Assembly (NCBI GenBank): GCA_035048485.1
Contig: CM068580.1
Coordinates: 42,831,585 to 42,895,584 of the forward strand
Length of the DNA stretch: 64,000 nucleotides
Source of the DNA: Pteria penguin
Taxonomy: Eukaryota; Mollusca; Bivalvia; Pterioida; Pteriidae
Reading direction: 5' to 3'
A model generated the notes under the pieces. It was given only the letters and a program-made list of their open reading frames with translations. It had not been told where the DNA came from and did no database searches. Shown here in pieces: positions 53,901 to 61,789 of this stretch (position 1 is its first letter; each line of letters opens with the position of its first letter). The translations under genes and the position numbers were made by a program.

Positions 53901-54740
53901 ATGATTTATTCATTACTTTATCAGCTTGGGATTTTGTTTGGCAATGACAATTTTTCTATTAGCAAGCTGTAGAATTGAAGAAGCTCTTATGTAGGGTTGT
54001 TTTTTTATGGTCATTCTTAAATGATACTATTCATTATGTGCAAACTAAGTTCTGTTAATTATCATTCCTGTTTAATATGTAAATGCTATCATTTATTATG
54101 ATAGTCATATTGAATATTGTGATTCCTAATATCTAATTGTTTTAAATGAAATCATAATACAGATAAGTCTATGTTTGTAATGATTTCAATTTTAATCCTT
54201 TGAAGCCATATTAATTGTATTATCAAAGCGTAATTGTGACCTGTATTGTACAGTATTATTTATTTTATGTTATACTCTTGCCATTTTACCGGTTAATGTT
54301 TCATAGATATGTTACAGTCTGTTATTGGCAGCAGGAAGACCTACAACATGTTGCCATATATTCGATAAAATCGAGAACAAATGTGTCATTTTCTATTCAT
54401 AATAAACTCATTAATTTAGCATAATTTCAACCATGGTAAAAAAATTTTGTTAGATCAACATTTAAACAGCTTTATTCCTTACACCTTTCACATTATTTCT
54501 GGACTCAAGTTCAATAAAACAATGGCTTTTTATTGCATGAGATTTCTTTGATGTTTTGATTTTATAGCCTACATTGAGAAATTGCCTTATCAACTATTCA
54601 TTTGTTTTCTTGTAGTGTATGGAAAAGATGTAAAAGCTGTGATAGAACAACCACTGGAAGCTGAGCCCATGCACCCAGGAAAGAATACAGTGACATATGA
54701 GGCAAGACTCCTCAAAAGTTTGTTGTTACATTTGATCTGA
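18304..54740 (+). CDS. IFT70: Intraflagellar transport protein 70 (TTC30/DYF-1), 15 exons, start exon missing
   Basis: Fifteen exons with GT-AG borders join in one frame to 629 residues plus stop (1890 bases). The product is a tetratricopeptide-repeat superhelix protein of the IFT-B core that wraps around IFT52 and supports anterograde transport of cargo in cilia; loss in zebrafish and worm shortens cilia and reduces tubulin glutamylation (family knowledge). Nearly every conserved block of human TTC30A is present in order: [156 protein letters not shown] and [19 protein letters not shown]. Human TTC30A/B are about 665 residues, so only about 30 N-terminal residues are missing. The mammalian genes are intronless; this one has introns up to 10.6 kb. 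The C-terminus ends [12 protein letters not shown] rather than the vertebrate ending. Confidence 0.97.
18561..18837 (+). mobile_element. tRNA-derived SINE, complete, 277 bp
   Basis: Flanked by a perfect 10-bp target duplication TTCATGCCCC (18551-18560 and 18838-18847). The head is tRNA-like with an A box (GGCCTAGTGATATCG) and a B box (GGTTGGAGTCC). The body contains TTGCAAAGGTCAAAATTTG and GAAATATTCGTGGTGTGACG, and the tail is CAATCAATCA. The body resembles the conserved core of widespread molluscan SINEs. Diverged relatives occur at 23690-23890 and 50420-50620. Confidence 0.9.
19499..19708 (+). CDS. IFT70: IFT70 exon B (residues 23-92)
   Basis: Acceptor TATTTGCAG, donor CAG|GTAATA, 70 whole codons. 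Encodes [20 protein letters not shown] and the following TPR ([20 protein letters not shown]), ending SPTYQSQ. Confidence 0.97.
19820..20695 (-). mobile_element. Pogo/Tigger-like DNA transposon remnant, 876 bp
   Basis: The ends are inverted repeats: CAGTGCAAGCCACTTGATTG at the left and, as complement, CAGTGCCCGCCACTTAATTG at the right. They are flanked by TA dinucleotides (19818-19819 and 20696-20697), the duplication of the Tc1/mariner-pogo superfamily. On the minus strand the interior shows a decayed transposase end with blocks like [24 protein letters not shown] and [20 protein letters not shown], similar to the AW..V....I.NCF.KAGF motif of Tigger transposases. An in-frame stop interrupts it. 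It lies in an IFT70 intron. Confidence 0.85.
20980..21475. repeat. TGTC-led tandem repeat, about 143-bp units x3
   Basis: Starts with a (TCTG)n stretch (20985-21015). It continues with three diverged units that each contain GCGTTTAGCTTGATTTCT-like, ACTTCAAACTTGGTCAGTT and GACCTCGAT motifs. Intronic; same architecture class as the arrays at 27.8 and 45.8 kb. Confidence 0.8.
22022..22078 (+). CDS. IFT70: IFT70 exon C (residues 93-111)
   Basis: Acceptor CTTGTAG, donor AAG|GTATAT, 19 codons. Encodes [19 protein letters not shown], matching LQAAIKYSEGDLPG of human TTC30A. Confidence 0.95.
22634..22702 (+). CDS. IFT70: IFT70 exon D (residues 112-134)
   Basis: Acceptor TTTTTAG, donor AAA|GTAAGT, 23 codons. 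Encodes [20 protein letters not shown] plus LYK, matching the [10 protein letters not shown] block. Confidence 0.95.
23114..23287 (+). mobile_element. tRNA-derived SINE, second family, 174 bp
   Basis: Flanked by a 10-bp duplication CCTCATAACT (23104-23113 and 23288-23297). A tRNA-like head has an A box (TGGTGTAGTGGTTA) and a B box (GGTTTGATTCC). The body has GAGGTTGGTAACCTCCTGCT and AAAGCGACGTAAAACACC, with a CAACCAACCAACC tail. A 5'-truncated copy lies inverted at about 37470-37612. Confidence 0.9.
23350..23521 (+). CDS. IFT70: IFT70 exon E (residues 135-191)
   Basis: Acceptor TATTTTTAG, donor CCAG|GTACAA, ends with one base of a split codon. Encodes [20 protein letters not shown] and [17 protein letters not shown], close to human LKHIAEIIERGIRQHP. 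Confidence 0.97.
23690..23890 (+). repeat. Diverged SINE fragment
   Basis: Shares ACAGCAAAAACCAAGTCCC, GGATGGTTCTGTTGCA and the following AT-rich part with the SINE at 18640-18790. No recognisable tRNA head or target duplication. Confidence 0.55.
24334..24372. other. 18-bp hairpin with adjacent CRE palindrome
   Basis: AAAAACTGCAGGGGTATT pairs with 24355-24372 with one mismatch around a 3-base loop. A perfect TGACGTCA palindrome lies just upstream at 24322-24329, and another CTGCAGGGTAT occurs at 24309-24319. It may be the end of a small palindromic repeat in an IFT70 intron. Confidence 0.6.
24596..24724 (+). CDS. IFT70: IFT70 exon F (residues 192-234)
   Basis: Acceptor TTTACAG, donor T|GTAAGT, split codons at both ends. 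Encodes [20 protein letters not shown] and [14 protein letters not shown]; almost identical in pattern to human [17 protein letters not shown]. Confidence 0.97.
25791..26040. repeat. TGTC/GGTCA-type element with hairpin head, about 250 bp
   Basis: The head AATGCCCC...GGGGCAT folds as a hairpin (25791-25820). It is followed by TCTGTTTGTTTGTTTGTCTG and AAGGTCAATGACCTT, and the tail CCAGGGGCATT is the inverted copy of the head. No gene. Intron between exons F and G. Confidence 0.75.
26372..26574 (+). CDS. IFT70: IFT70 exon G (residues 235-302)
   Basis: Acceptor GTTACAG, donor GAG|GTAAGT. Encodes [40 protein letters not shown] and [10 protein letters not shown]; strongly conserved with human TTC30A. 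Confidence 0.98.
26891..26956 (+). CDS. IFT70: IFT70 exon H (residues 303-324)
   Basis: Acceptor CTTTCAG, donor CCA|GTAAGT, 22 codons. Encodes [20 protein letters not shown] plus TP. Confidence 0.98.
27773..29455. repeat. GGTCA-rich tandem array, about 144-bp units x10, with hairpin head
   Basis: The head TATACGCCC...GGGGTGTATTATG (27773-27805) folds on itself. Then come GTTGTCCG words and about ten units of roughly 144 bp, each with TTTCACAGAATTGTTACTTA, CATGACCTTGACCCAAGGTC and GGTCAAAGGTCAAGGTCAC motifs. The tail near 29443-29455 repeats GGCGTATTATG. It sits in the intron before exon I and ends directly at the exon-I-derived minisatellite. Confidence 0.9.
29480..30034 (+). repeat. Minisatellite made of copies of the exon I splice acceptor
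   Basis: Fourteen units (CTGTATGAT-type word starting near 29497, 29537, 29577, 29617, 29662, 29702, 29741, 29769, 29809, 29849, 29889, 29917, 29957 and 29997) of 40 bp or a 28-bp short form, in a 40-40-40-28 higher-order pattern of about 148 bp. Most carry a pyrimidine tract, an AG (TTTATTGCCAG) and TATCTGTATGATTTCT, which are the acceptor and first 16 bases of exon I at 30035. Confidence 0.95.
30035..30154 (+). CDS. IFT70: IFT70 exon I (residues 325-364)
   Basis: Acceptor TTTATTGCCAG, donor CAG|GTTAGT, 40 codons. Encodes [20 protein letters not shown] and [19 protein letters not shown]. The last array unit runs into this exon; the real exon is told apart by TTCTTGGAAG in place of TTCTCATTTT. 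Confidence 0.97.
31971..32008. repeat. Dispersed near-palindrome around ACTCATAAATGAGT
   Basis: GAAGTGTACTCATAAATGAG and the following TATCATACTTCATG match, inverted, the segments at 6151-6186 and 16113-16148 inside the Y repeats. Probably the end of a shared dispersed element. Confidence 0.6.
32311..32432. repeat. AT microsatellite in the intron before exon J
   Basis: TA dinucleotides with occasional GATA and TTTA interruptions. The minus-strand YIYIYI reading frame here is an artefact of the repeat. Confidence 0.95.
32798..32874 (+). CDS. IFT70: IFT70 exon J (residues 365-389)
   Basis: Acceptor GTCTCAG, donor AAAG|GTTAGT, ends with two bases of a split codon. Encodes [20 protein letters not shown] and DEALE; human VQEARHNRDDEAIKKAVNEYD. 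Confidence 0.97.
33655..34060. repeat. TGTC/GGTCA-type element with hairpin head
   Basis: The head CCCCTCCCGCTTTTCGCGAA with AAGCGTGGGG (33661-33690) folds as a hairpin. Then come TCTGTCTGTCTGTCAGTC, two units with TTTTTAACCGTAA.ACGTAGG and TTGACC-type words, and at 33990-34005 a C-rich/G-rich end. No gene. Confidence 0.75.
34333..34420. repeat. Small palindromic repeat
   Basis: ACATGTGTTACGCTAAAG at the left pairs with CTTTAGTGTAACACATGT at the right with one mismatch, and pairing continues into the A/T-rich sequence inside. A fold-back structure in the largest IFT70 intron; no protein. Confidence 0.65.
35825..36045. repeat. About 60-bp minisatellite, 4 units
   Basis: Units carry TTAATTTTCC, TAGGAAAA and TGCGGGTTCACCCTTCC. 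The unit length is about three times twenty, so several frames on both strands stay open and give repetitive peptides; these are not called as genes. Confidence 0.85.
36170..36850. repeat. Diverged GGTCA/TGACC tandem array, about 170-bp units x4
   Basis: Repeated phrases GACCAGAGCTTTCAT, GACCTAGTGAC and TTTTGAAC spread over four diverged units. Same class of low-complexity molluscan array as 27.8 kb and 45.8 kb, without a clear hairpin head. Confidence 0.7.
37470..37612 (-). mobile_element. tRNA-derived SINE, 5'-truncated, inverted
   Basis: The minus strand matches the SINE at 23114-23287: GATCCGGGTTCGATTCCC (B box region), GAGGTTGATTACCTCCTGC and AAAGCGACGTAAAACACC, with a CCAACCAACC tail at the low-coordinate end. 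The A-box part is not recognisable. Confidence 0.85.
37635..37905. repeat. Two-unit TGTC/GGTCA repeat, about 128 bp each
   Basis: TTGTAG.CAG.ATACAGA, CAAACCGTT and ACTCCTTATG occur twice (37643 and 37773), with GTCTGTCTGTCCGG between. Ends with AGGTCAGAGGTCAAAGGTCA. Confidence 0.75.
38656..39715. repeat. About 82-bp minisatellite, 12 units, with an AT microsatellite inside
   Basis: Units contain ACGTGATCAGTTCTTCGTCA, TTTC.CGCCACTTT and CAGTCCCTGATGATTC. The third unit is interrupted by an (AT)n stretch at 38908-38986. Reading frames across it are repeat artefacts. Confidence 0.95.
40250..40600. repeat. A/T-rich degenerate tandem repeat
   Basis: AAAATCTAAAATTTTAAA, TTTTTGGTATTTTGAACTTT and related words recur about every 80-90 bases. 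No coding potential. Confidence 0.6.
43494..43704 (+). CDS. IFT70: IFT70 exon K (residues 390-460)
   Basis: Acceptor TTTTCACAG, donor AAT|GTAAGT. Encodes [40 protein letters not shown] and [12 protein letters not shown]; the most conserved stretch of the protein. Confidence 0.98.
43999..44070 (+). CDS. IFT70: IFT70 exon L (residues 461-484)
   Basis: Acceptor GATTGCAG, donor GAG|GTTAGT, 24 codons. Encodes [20 protein letters not shown] plus MNEE. Confidence 0.98.
44071..49205 (+). other. IFT70 intron between exons L and M (5.1 kb)
   Basis: Apart from the array at 45791-47340, it holds weaker TGTC-type repeats near 47440-47680 and 48540-48900 (GTCTGCCCATTGTCTATCCG, GTTGTCTGGTTGCCTGTCCG) and AT-rich DNA. 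The 115- and 110-codon plus-strand frames here show no conserved motif and are not called. Confidence 0.55.
45791..47340. repeat. GGTCA-rich tandem array, about 147-bp units x8, with hairpin head
   Basis: The head CCCCCGCAAAC...GTTTGGGGGG (45803-45826) folds; then TGTCTGTCTGTCTGTCTGTC. Eight units follow with GCCATAACTTTTGAACCAAA, GAGACTGGGTATTCATAC, CCTTGTGGCAAGACCTTTCT and GACCTTGTGACCTTGGCC. Near 47290 the tail GGGGGGTATT echoes the head. Intron between exons L and M. Confidence 0.9.
49206..49309 (+). CDS. IFT70: IFT70 exon M (residues 485-518)
   Basis: Acceptor TTTATTAG, donor AGG|GTAAGA, ends with two bases of a split codon. Encodes [34 protein letters not shown]. The donor at 49310 is chosen because it restores IGTLYCAKG with the next exon; two extra copies of it follow. 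Confidence 0.97.
49290..49391 (+). repeat. Triplicated exon M end plus splice donor, 34-bp units x3
   Basis: TTGTCATAGGGTAAGAGTAT occurs three times, with donor GT at 49310, 49344 and 49378. The first is the real exon end. Confidence 0.93.
49868..50408 (+). repeat. About 34-bp minisatellite, about 16 units, acceptor-like
   Basis: Units alternate TTTCTCTTTGTACCAGTGTG and TTTCCCTTTGTGACAGTGTG with CAGGACCGAGG or CTGGACCAACG. Each unit looks like a pyrimidine tract plus AG. The peptides in the overlapping frames are repeat artefacts. Intron between exons M and N. Confidence 0.92.
50420..50620 (+). repeat. Diverged SINE fragment
   Basis: Shares ACCGTAAAAACCGAGG, GGTCTGTTGCAAAGGTCAAA and TCAGGCAGATG with the SINE body at 18660-18780. 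It directly follows the minisatellite. Confidence 0.65.
50775..50983 (+). CDS. IFT70: IFT70 exon N (residues 519-588)
   Basis: Acceptor TTATTTTAG, donor GAAA|GTAAGT, split codons at both ends. Encodes [40 protein letters not shown] sequence and [13 protein letters not shown]. Confidence 0.97.
50984..54615 (+). other. Last IFT70 intron (3.6 kb)
   Basis: AT-rich DNA with the minisatellite at 52225-52535 and no recognisable exon, RNA gene or full mobile element. Confidence 0.55.
52225..52535. repeat. About 30-bp minisatellite, about 11 units
   Basis: Units CATGGTTTTGACTTAGAATG and GTCATGGCAAT, diverging to the right (GAACAGTTATGG). Intron between exons N and O. Confidence 0.9.
54616..54740 (+). 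CDS. IFT70: IFT70 exon O, C-terminus (residues 589-629)
   Basis: Acceptor CTTGTAG. Encodes [20 protein letters not shown] and [20 protein letters not shown], then I and TGA. Human TTC30A ends VTDESRQLKALIYEIIGWNK at the same place, so the ending is about as long but diverged in the last residues. Confidence 0.95.
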
Positions 54741-56639
54741 TTGGATATTTACTTTCAACTACAGTGACATACAAACAATATTTATCGAAAATACATTGTT
54801 TTGAAAATCTGTGATATAATAAATGAATTAATATATTTACTGTGTTAGCTGTTATACTTATTGAAAACTATTGTTACTTGATCTTTCACCTGAATTGTGC
54901 TCTGACTTCTCTGGACCTTTAAGTTTGGTCATGCAGCATTGTATATCCAGGTAAACTGTCTTTGTTGTTACCTGTAAAATTCATTATGCACGGTACTCAA
55001 GGAATTGCGCTATTGTGTTTTAGCAGACTATTAAGCCATCATAAATGCTATGTAATTCATGTATACAAAATGTTCATAGATTGATGCAAGGTGCATGTTT
55101 ACGTTAGAATTTAAACAGCAACATATGACACATTATAGGAGGTAAGATTTATTTGGTGTTTTTGTTTTTGGGGTTTTTTGTTTTGCCTTTTGCATATTTT
55201 TTTAAAGTGAGATTGTGTGTAATGTGGGCGTTACCTCTGTTAGTAGTGATATTATATTTCTTATTGAGCGCCACCTATACAGGGACTTAATTGTCATGGC
55301 AACTTTTCATTTCCTGTTTGTTAATTGCTTTTCATAGTACATGTTCTGATATCGCTTTCCACTCCTGAGTAAGGATGGCTCAGAATCATGTTATTTCATT
55401 GCTGTGGCGTTTAGTATATAGTTCAGGTAGCATTTGATTAAATATCAGTGGATGATACATAAAATAAGCAAAGTGTACTCTCTATTATTTCTATTCATGT
55501 TATGCCAACAGAGTAAATACAACTCTATGCCTATCATGTTACAGCGCCGTCATCCAATTACCATTTCTAACTCGAAATTGGAATTCTGTTCCAGAACGTA
55601 TCAATCAAGTTAAATTCTGCAAGATATCCCACTGGTTGCAGTATTCCATTGATCCCAAAACCTGCAAAATCTGTCCTCTCACGATTTCTGGCAATTTCGC
55701 CAAAACATATTGGAGGTATAAATCATACTGTTAATCAGTTAATGAATTCGAAATATTTGTCAATAAGTCTCCTGAGAGATGAACTGATTCATTAATCAGA
55801 CACATTAAAGATAATCAAACGGAGCTTATTCATCATTCTGATATACTGAGAAAAATACAGTGTTCCACTTTAACTGGCCAACAAGAATACCGTATTCACT
55901 GTATACTAACAAAAGCAGTGTATTCCTAATATATCAACACCGATATTGAATTATTTATATGCTGGTGTCAAAGAATACTGTATTTCATTAAAATTGTCTT
56001 AGAATGCTGTTTTCCTTCATATTGTCAGGAATACTTGATTCCGTGTACGCTGTCAAGATACGCTTTCTTCTGTATATAAACAAGAATAAAGTATTTTCTC
56101 TATACTGGCGACTATATTCTGGCAAGACCTGTATTCCTGGATTTCTGATCGGTTATCAAAACTACTAAACGTTTGCTGCAATTAAATGCTTTTTTCTCAA
56201 CACCTAATTCCAAGTTCCGCAGAGCAACTTGACAGGTCCATCAGAGCATGATTAGGTCATAACGGCGAATATTTCGTAGACTGGAGATACATATCTTCCG
56301 TATCACCATGCCACACCTCTCCTTTTTTCCAGGAGACTGATATTTCCCCTTTTAAAATCACACATAAGACATACTACCAAGAAATGTTTGCGATCTTTAG
56401 AAATTTGACAATTTACACAGTATATACAGCAAACATTGTTATAATCTCTCGATAGTTTTCATACACTGTGATTTCAGAGTACAATATACATCCCGAGAAC
56501 AACTGATCTAAATACTCTGTATTGTCCCAAGAGCCATTTGTGATCAGAGTACATTGGTAAACCTTGTCTAGTGTTACCAATAGTCTTTGGTAATTTGATC
56601 ACTAATCGAGTGGAGAGATGTCAACATCATAAAGGATAT
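54741..56639. other. Non-coding stretch downstream of IFT70
   Basis: 3' flank of IFT70. At about 55860-56150 an irregular series of AGAATACTGTATT-like words suggests an old degenerate repeat. No gene recognised on either strand. Confidence 0.5.
54818..54823 (+). promoter_or_regulatory. Candidate polyadenylation signal of IFT70
   Basis: AATAAA 78 bases after the stop codon; the first such hexamer downstream. In AT-rich DNA such hexamers are common by chance. Confidence 0.45.
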
Positions 56640-58332
56640 CATAAATATAGAACATATATACCTTTTAATTTTGTGTGCCAGATGCGCATTTCGACAAGTT
56701 ATGTCTCCTCAGTGATTCTCGTGACCGAATTTTTGGAATTCTTATATTATATAAATATTTGACGGGCAGTAAACCAAAATGACAGAAAAAGTGACCCAAA
56801 GAATCAATCTAAGGACATCTTTTGCGTAATTATACTTCATTATTGGAATGACTCAACTTCCACGTGGTCAATAGATATTAATATTTGAAGACGAATTATT
56901 ACCCTTTTGCACGCGAGTTATTATATCTCGCGCGCAGTTTACGTATCCCGTGCGCATAATGTTGTGATTCGTAAATCGCTGTAAAAGAGACATTACCATT
57001 ATGTACATCTGATGTACTAAATTTACATTGGAACATCGTAGCAGTTTGGTATAAAATGGAAGTTACCTGTCTTTCAACTTGGGGAATTTTTTTTTTATAA
57101 AAAGGGCACTATCAGATTTAGGCATATATCAAATATCACAGATATTTTGGAGGGGTTACTTCAATTTCAGGACCATTCAAAATCGAAAAATATCTGAAAT
57201 GTGATTCGTTTTTAGTGTTTTTATCTATAAAATGTTGTAATCAGCGACGCAGTATACCAGTTACAGGAAAAATATTGTTGATATATTATCAGCACCGCAA
57301 TGCTCATAACCAAAACAAACGAATTGTAAAATAAAAATCCTTCAAGAGGTATATAAAACTTGCATAATATTAAAATCAGTTTGTAACTACGTGTAAATAA
57401 AATGCTGAGATACCTAATAACATTCTATAAGGAGCAATTATCACACAAGACAAAATAGAGACATAAATTATAATGGACCCCTGTTAGAACCAAAGGAGTG
57501 TTCAGGTGTCACGGAGCTGTAAGTATCCCCGGCTTAATGATAATTCTTGTCTGAATTAATTCTTGATTTATAGCACTATAGATATTAACGAAAAGTTTTT
57601 ACGAAATGCCATGGAATTAATGGATTATGAACGTGTTATACCTCCATCATCCGATATGACAACCACTCATTAATGTACCAAGCCACTGAGCAAATGCTAT
57701 CCTCAATGATATACAGTATATCAGCAATAGTATCGACGTATCTATGTAATCCAGGGAACCTTAATATATACTTCCACTTCATTAGAATTCTAACATCATC
57801 ATGATATCTTACTAATGGACGATGCTGTAGATTACTAGGAATTATACCTTATCTAATTTCTAATCTTATTATTTATAATATACCGGCAGTCTCTAGCATT
57901 CATAAATAAACCAAAGAAGTAAGACTTTAAAAATTATGTTAAAAATGATAAGATGAAAGGAATATTTTTACCTAAAATACGAAAAATTAGACTTGTGAAG
58001 GATAATCGTTCATGGTATTCCATGTTGGAAATCCAAGTGTTTATAAATGTCATTCAAATAATCTAACATATACAGATTAAATAGAATGATACGATATCAC
58101 TCCTAGATAAACAGTTTGACTAAAGCAGTCAATGGATTTATGCATAGCTCTGTCCTTAGATAAATTCTTTGGTTCACTTTTCGGTCATTTTGGTTTCAAC
58201 ACTGCTCTTCAAATATTTATGTATTTTGAGAATTCCAATCATTTTGCCACGAGCATCACTGAAGAGACATAAGTTGTCGAAATGCGCATATGGTGCACTA
58301 AATTAGAAGGTATATATGTTCTATATATTTTT
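56640..58332. mobile_element. 1.7-kb fold-back element with about 180-bp inverted arms
   Basis: The left arm (56640-56821) and the right arm (about 58155-58332, inverted) share TATAGAACATATATACCTT, GCGCATTTCGACAA, TTATGTCTC.TCAGTGAT and AACCAAAATGAC.GAAAA. The interior has no transposase; it includes a CGCG-rich patch (56915-56965, CTCGCGCGCAG). Target duplication not clear. Confidence 0.8.
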
Positions 58333-60128
58333 TTTCACTACACCAGCTACTTCCTTGATTTACATTTCTTTTTTATCCCCAATGTACAGCATATAGTATT
58401 GAACTATAAGATATAATAAGTACATACATATGTAAATTGTTAATTACTTTCACATCGATTCACTTATTTGCCATGTAATGAAATTAGATTTCCATGGCAA
58501 GAAAAAAAGACATGGTTAAAATCCTTTATTAAATCATACTTCAGAAATGCGTATCTGTTTATATTAGTGTAATTGTTCTTATATTTGCCATAAATGTCCA
58601 CTGTGGTACATTGTTGTAAGTGCTTTGATCATGTGACACCAGTTACTTACGTATTTTATAATAACGTCACACCTATCCCCTTTGCAGTGTGGAGCTTCTA
58701 AAAGTTCCCCGCGGAGGGTTTGACTTACGTGTTATTTTATCCTTTTTCTTGATGTTATGTGGCTATGACACTTTCTACACAATGTTTGTTGGGATATATA
58801 TATGCCCTCTCATACAGGTAATTCAGCATCGTATTAAATTTGCCAGCATTAAATTCGAAAATCTAGGTGAAGTTCATTTCTTGATGTTTCTTCGAGTATC
58901 TACGTTTGATACAAATGTGCCGTATATGTACGCAATGATTTCCATGATTGTTATCATGTTTTTGGATATTTGGTTCTGATCATAGATTAATGAATATGAC
59001 AGCATATGAAGATATTCAGCTAAGATACATTAAATATTTCAAAGAATTTTAATCTTAGTTCATAATCTGTATTTGTATTCCTGTTTTACGATAAGCATTA
59101 AACTTAACTCACTTTTATGATGACGGCATATTATGCCATCACGCATGTATAGACCTATGCAACCCACCCACCTGAAGAACTGAAGCATTTTACATGTCAT
59201 ATTTATTTAAAACGGTATCTTGATTTTTGTTGTCTCATTGGATAGACAAGGGAGGGTTATTTGTAAAGTTTTAAATGTGTGTCTTTTGATTGTGCTGCTT
59301 TTTGCGGTGAGTGTGAAGTTGGGTACCTGTAAACCGGTAAAACGTTTGTTATTTTAATTGACCGTCTTTAGTCGGCATCGTAACAATAATACAATCGAAA
59401 ATTTTTGTGGTTTCTGTGTTTATATAACTTCAATCATGTTGTATGGTGCACGTCCTTGGTAATTTGTGTCATACAGCTTGGCCAAATGTCTTTTGTCTTC
59501 TTTTGAACTTTGGACCATACGGTCATGAGCCAAGCATTTTATCCAATGAACTACGAAGACACAATTGAAATGTACCGAGAAACTATAAAATAATTTACAT
59601 TACATGTTTTTTTAAAATTGTCATGGATTCTTTGTTTCATAGACATCAATATTATTAATGTAACTGAAACTGCTGTGGTATTGTAAAGTTTATTAGATAC
59701 ACATTATAATAAAACTAAGCACGATACAATAACCAATGTTCATTCAAATGTCACAATCTATGTAAAAATCATAAGGATGTGTAACCGCTGCAGTACTATT
59801 CATCACACAGAGTGCACTCCCGTCCACGATCATCTTGCCTTAATTCAAGAAATGTAAGGACCAAACAAACTGTTAACTAACACATATATAGTGTACGCAT
59901 AAATTTGTTTTCAATTATCTGTTACAATTATATTATTTACTTCTACTTATATCATATACTAAATGAGAGCCCTAATGTGGTATAGGAACATCTATGTAAT
60001 GTCTTACCAGAAAATTATCGTTTCCTGAACTTTAATATTTTCAGTTTTAAGGTTTTTTTTAATATGTTCAATACATTTCTTGTTAGATGACATCCATTAC
60101 AATATTAACGTTTAACATTCATTCTCAG
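58333..60128. other. Intergenic AT-rich DNA
   Basis: Contains a 96-codon plus-strand frame (58689-58979) that is hydrophobic but unrecognised and is not called as a gene. It also contains the dispersed repeat at 59240-59480. Confidence 0.5.
59240..59480. repeat. Dispersed repeat, copy 1
   Basis: Shares TTTTAAATGTGTGTC, TTTGATT, GTAAACCGGT and AGTCGG.ATCG in the same order with 61790-62010. Both appear to be diverged members of one interspersed family; no tRNA-like promoter seen. Confidence 0.7.
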
Positions 60129-60168
<40 letters not shown>

Positions 60169-60169
60169 C

Positions 60170-60214
<45 letters not shown>
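60129..60214. repeat. GATA tetranucleotide microsatellite
   Basis: About 21 AGAT units with one C interruption (GATCGATAG). Confidence 0.98.
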
Positions 60215-60215
<1 letters not shown>

Positions 60216-60707
60216 CCCTTTTGGAATTTAAGTATGAGCAAAATACTTTATATACCTTGTATTTTGTGTTTCCTAATTTTTGTTAGAAGTACATTTACAT
60301 TTATTCTGACTTTCTGTCTAATATTATTATACTAATTTATCCAATTTTTGCCATTTACAATATGTATAGGTTAATTTGTAAATGTAACAAGACTAAATGT
60401 TACACAGAATTCAAAAGGAAAACAAAATTTCTTTTAATAAAATGATAATTTGATTGCATAGACTAAATGCAAAACGATTAAATTAAGTAAATTCCTAAAG
60501 TATTTTATGTAAATCCATGTTTTATCTTATATCAGACGATGACTTTTGTAGCGTTTGTATAATTTAAACTGCTAATTGCCTTATATATAAAATGATGTCA
60601 CTCCCAGGTGGAAGGCACTCATGACCTAAAGTTTGTGTGACAAAATGTTTTGATATTCACATTAATATAAATATATCGTTAAAACACTTTTGAGTTTATC
60701 CATTTTC

Positions 60708-60813
60708 TCAGAGAATGTTACACTTTCTACTTTCGGCCCAAGGGTTTTTCTTTTTGTCTGGTGTCACGATAAGTCCATCCTCTGGAGTGTTTTCCTCGAT
60801 GAACGAAACTAGT
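60708..60813 (-). CDS. G-protein gamma subunit (G-gamma-30A/GNG13-like), last coding exon
   Basis: Minus-strand exon with acceptor ATTTACAG before 60813 and TGA at 60708-60710. The 106 bases (one base of a split codon plus 35 codons) encode [20 protein letters not shown] then [14 protein letters not shown]. The NPWAE...KC-x-x-L ending and the SFIEEN start are characteristic of G-gamma of the Drosophila G-gamma-30A / vertebrate GNG13 kind, which pairs with G-beta in sensory signalling. CNIL is a CaaX box whose final leucine predicts geranylgeranylation and membrane attachment. The upstream exon with the coiled-coil half (about 35-40 residues) was not found in 60814-64000 and probably lies beyond the window. 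The ORF is too short for usual gene filters. Confidence 0.88.
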
Positions 60814-61789
60814 CTGTAAATATAGATGAAAGAGAAAAATTAGATTGCTGCGTCTGGTGTCTATTGTACTGAGGTATTGGAATCTATTTTCATTGTTTAG
60901 TTAAAGCAACATCAATAATAGTATATTAGGGTACGACTAAATGGTCAACACTTCGATTAGATGGAATTCGCTATCACACGTCCATTAAATCTTGTTTAAT
61001 TAACCTTTCTACAGAAGAATTTCACAATCGCACAGAAAAGATTTATGCTCAGGGTGGAGGAAGTTGATATTTATATTATAATATTAATTTGCATTACAGT
61101 AAATATTATCTATCGCATACATAGAACAACGAAACGTAAAAATGTTCCACAAAATTCAATTTGTTTTCTTGATATTTTTTAGCAAGAAGCTCCAATTAGA
61201 CTGTGGTGTTTGTGCACACCATTAGATATACAAAAGTCGCTCGTGAATATGAATTAAAATGACCTGAACCTCGAACGAAAAGATATACATAACGCAACGT
61301 CATATACTCTCAGCATCTGCATCTGCTATCAATTCACCGAACTTAAAACCAAACGAACCGAACATAAAGCTACGATATCAACTCACAGCACATAAAGAAA
61401 AATATCCACACATGGAGTTGCAGTGAGATCATTTACATGACATTAATACACATTATTATTTCTATTTTTATTCATTGTGGCCATGCAGCGTTGTAGAATT
61501 TGTGTATATGTTCATGGGGGTCGTGGATAGCCAGGTTTCCTCATTGCAACACCCCACCCCCAATATATTAACACAGTCACTTTAAAGAAATATCTCACCT
61601 CGATTCTATTGAGGTTTGCATTTGTTTGAATATGATACTATACACAATATTGTACTATAATTCAATGGGCTATGAGATTTGGTTTACTCTTCGGTATTTC
61701 TTCGCTTTTTACTTTCATTTTAATCATATTGATGGTCACAAAACAAAGAACTGATCAATCATTCATTGCTTGATATTTATTGACTGTAC

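Noticed and set aside
58689..58979. A 96-codon hydrophobic protein
   Set aside because: No recognisable motif and no splice or promoter context; similar chance frames occur in AT-rich DNA.
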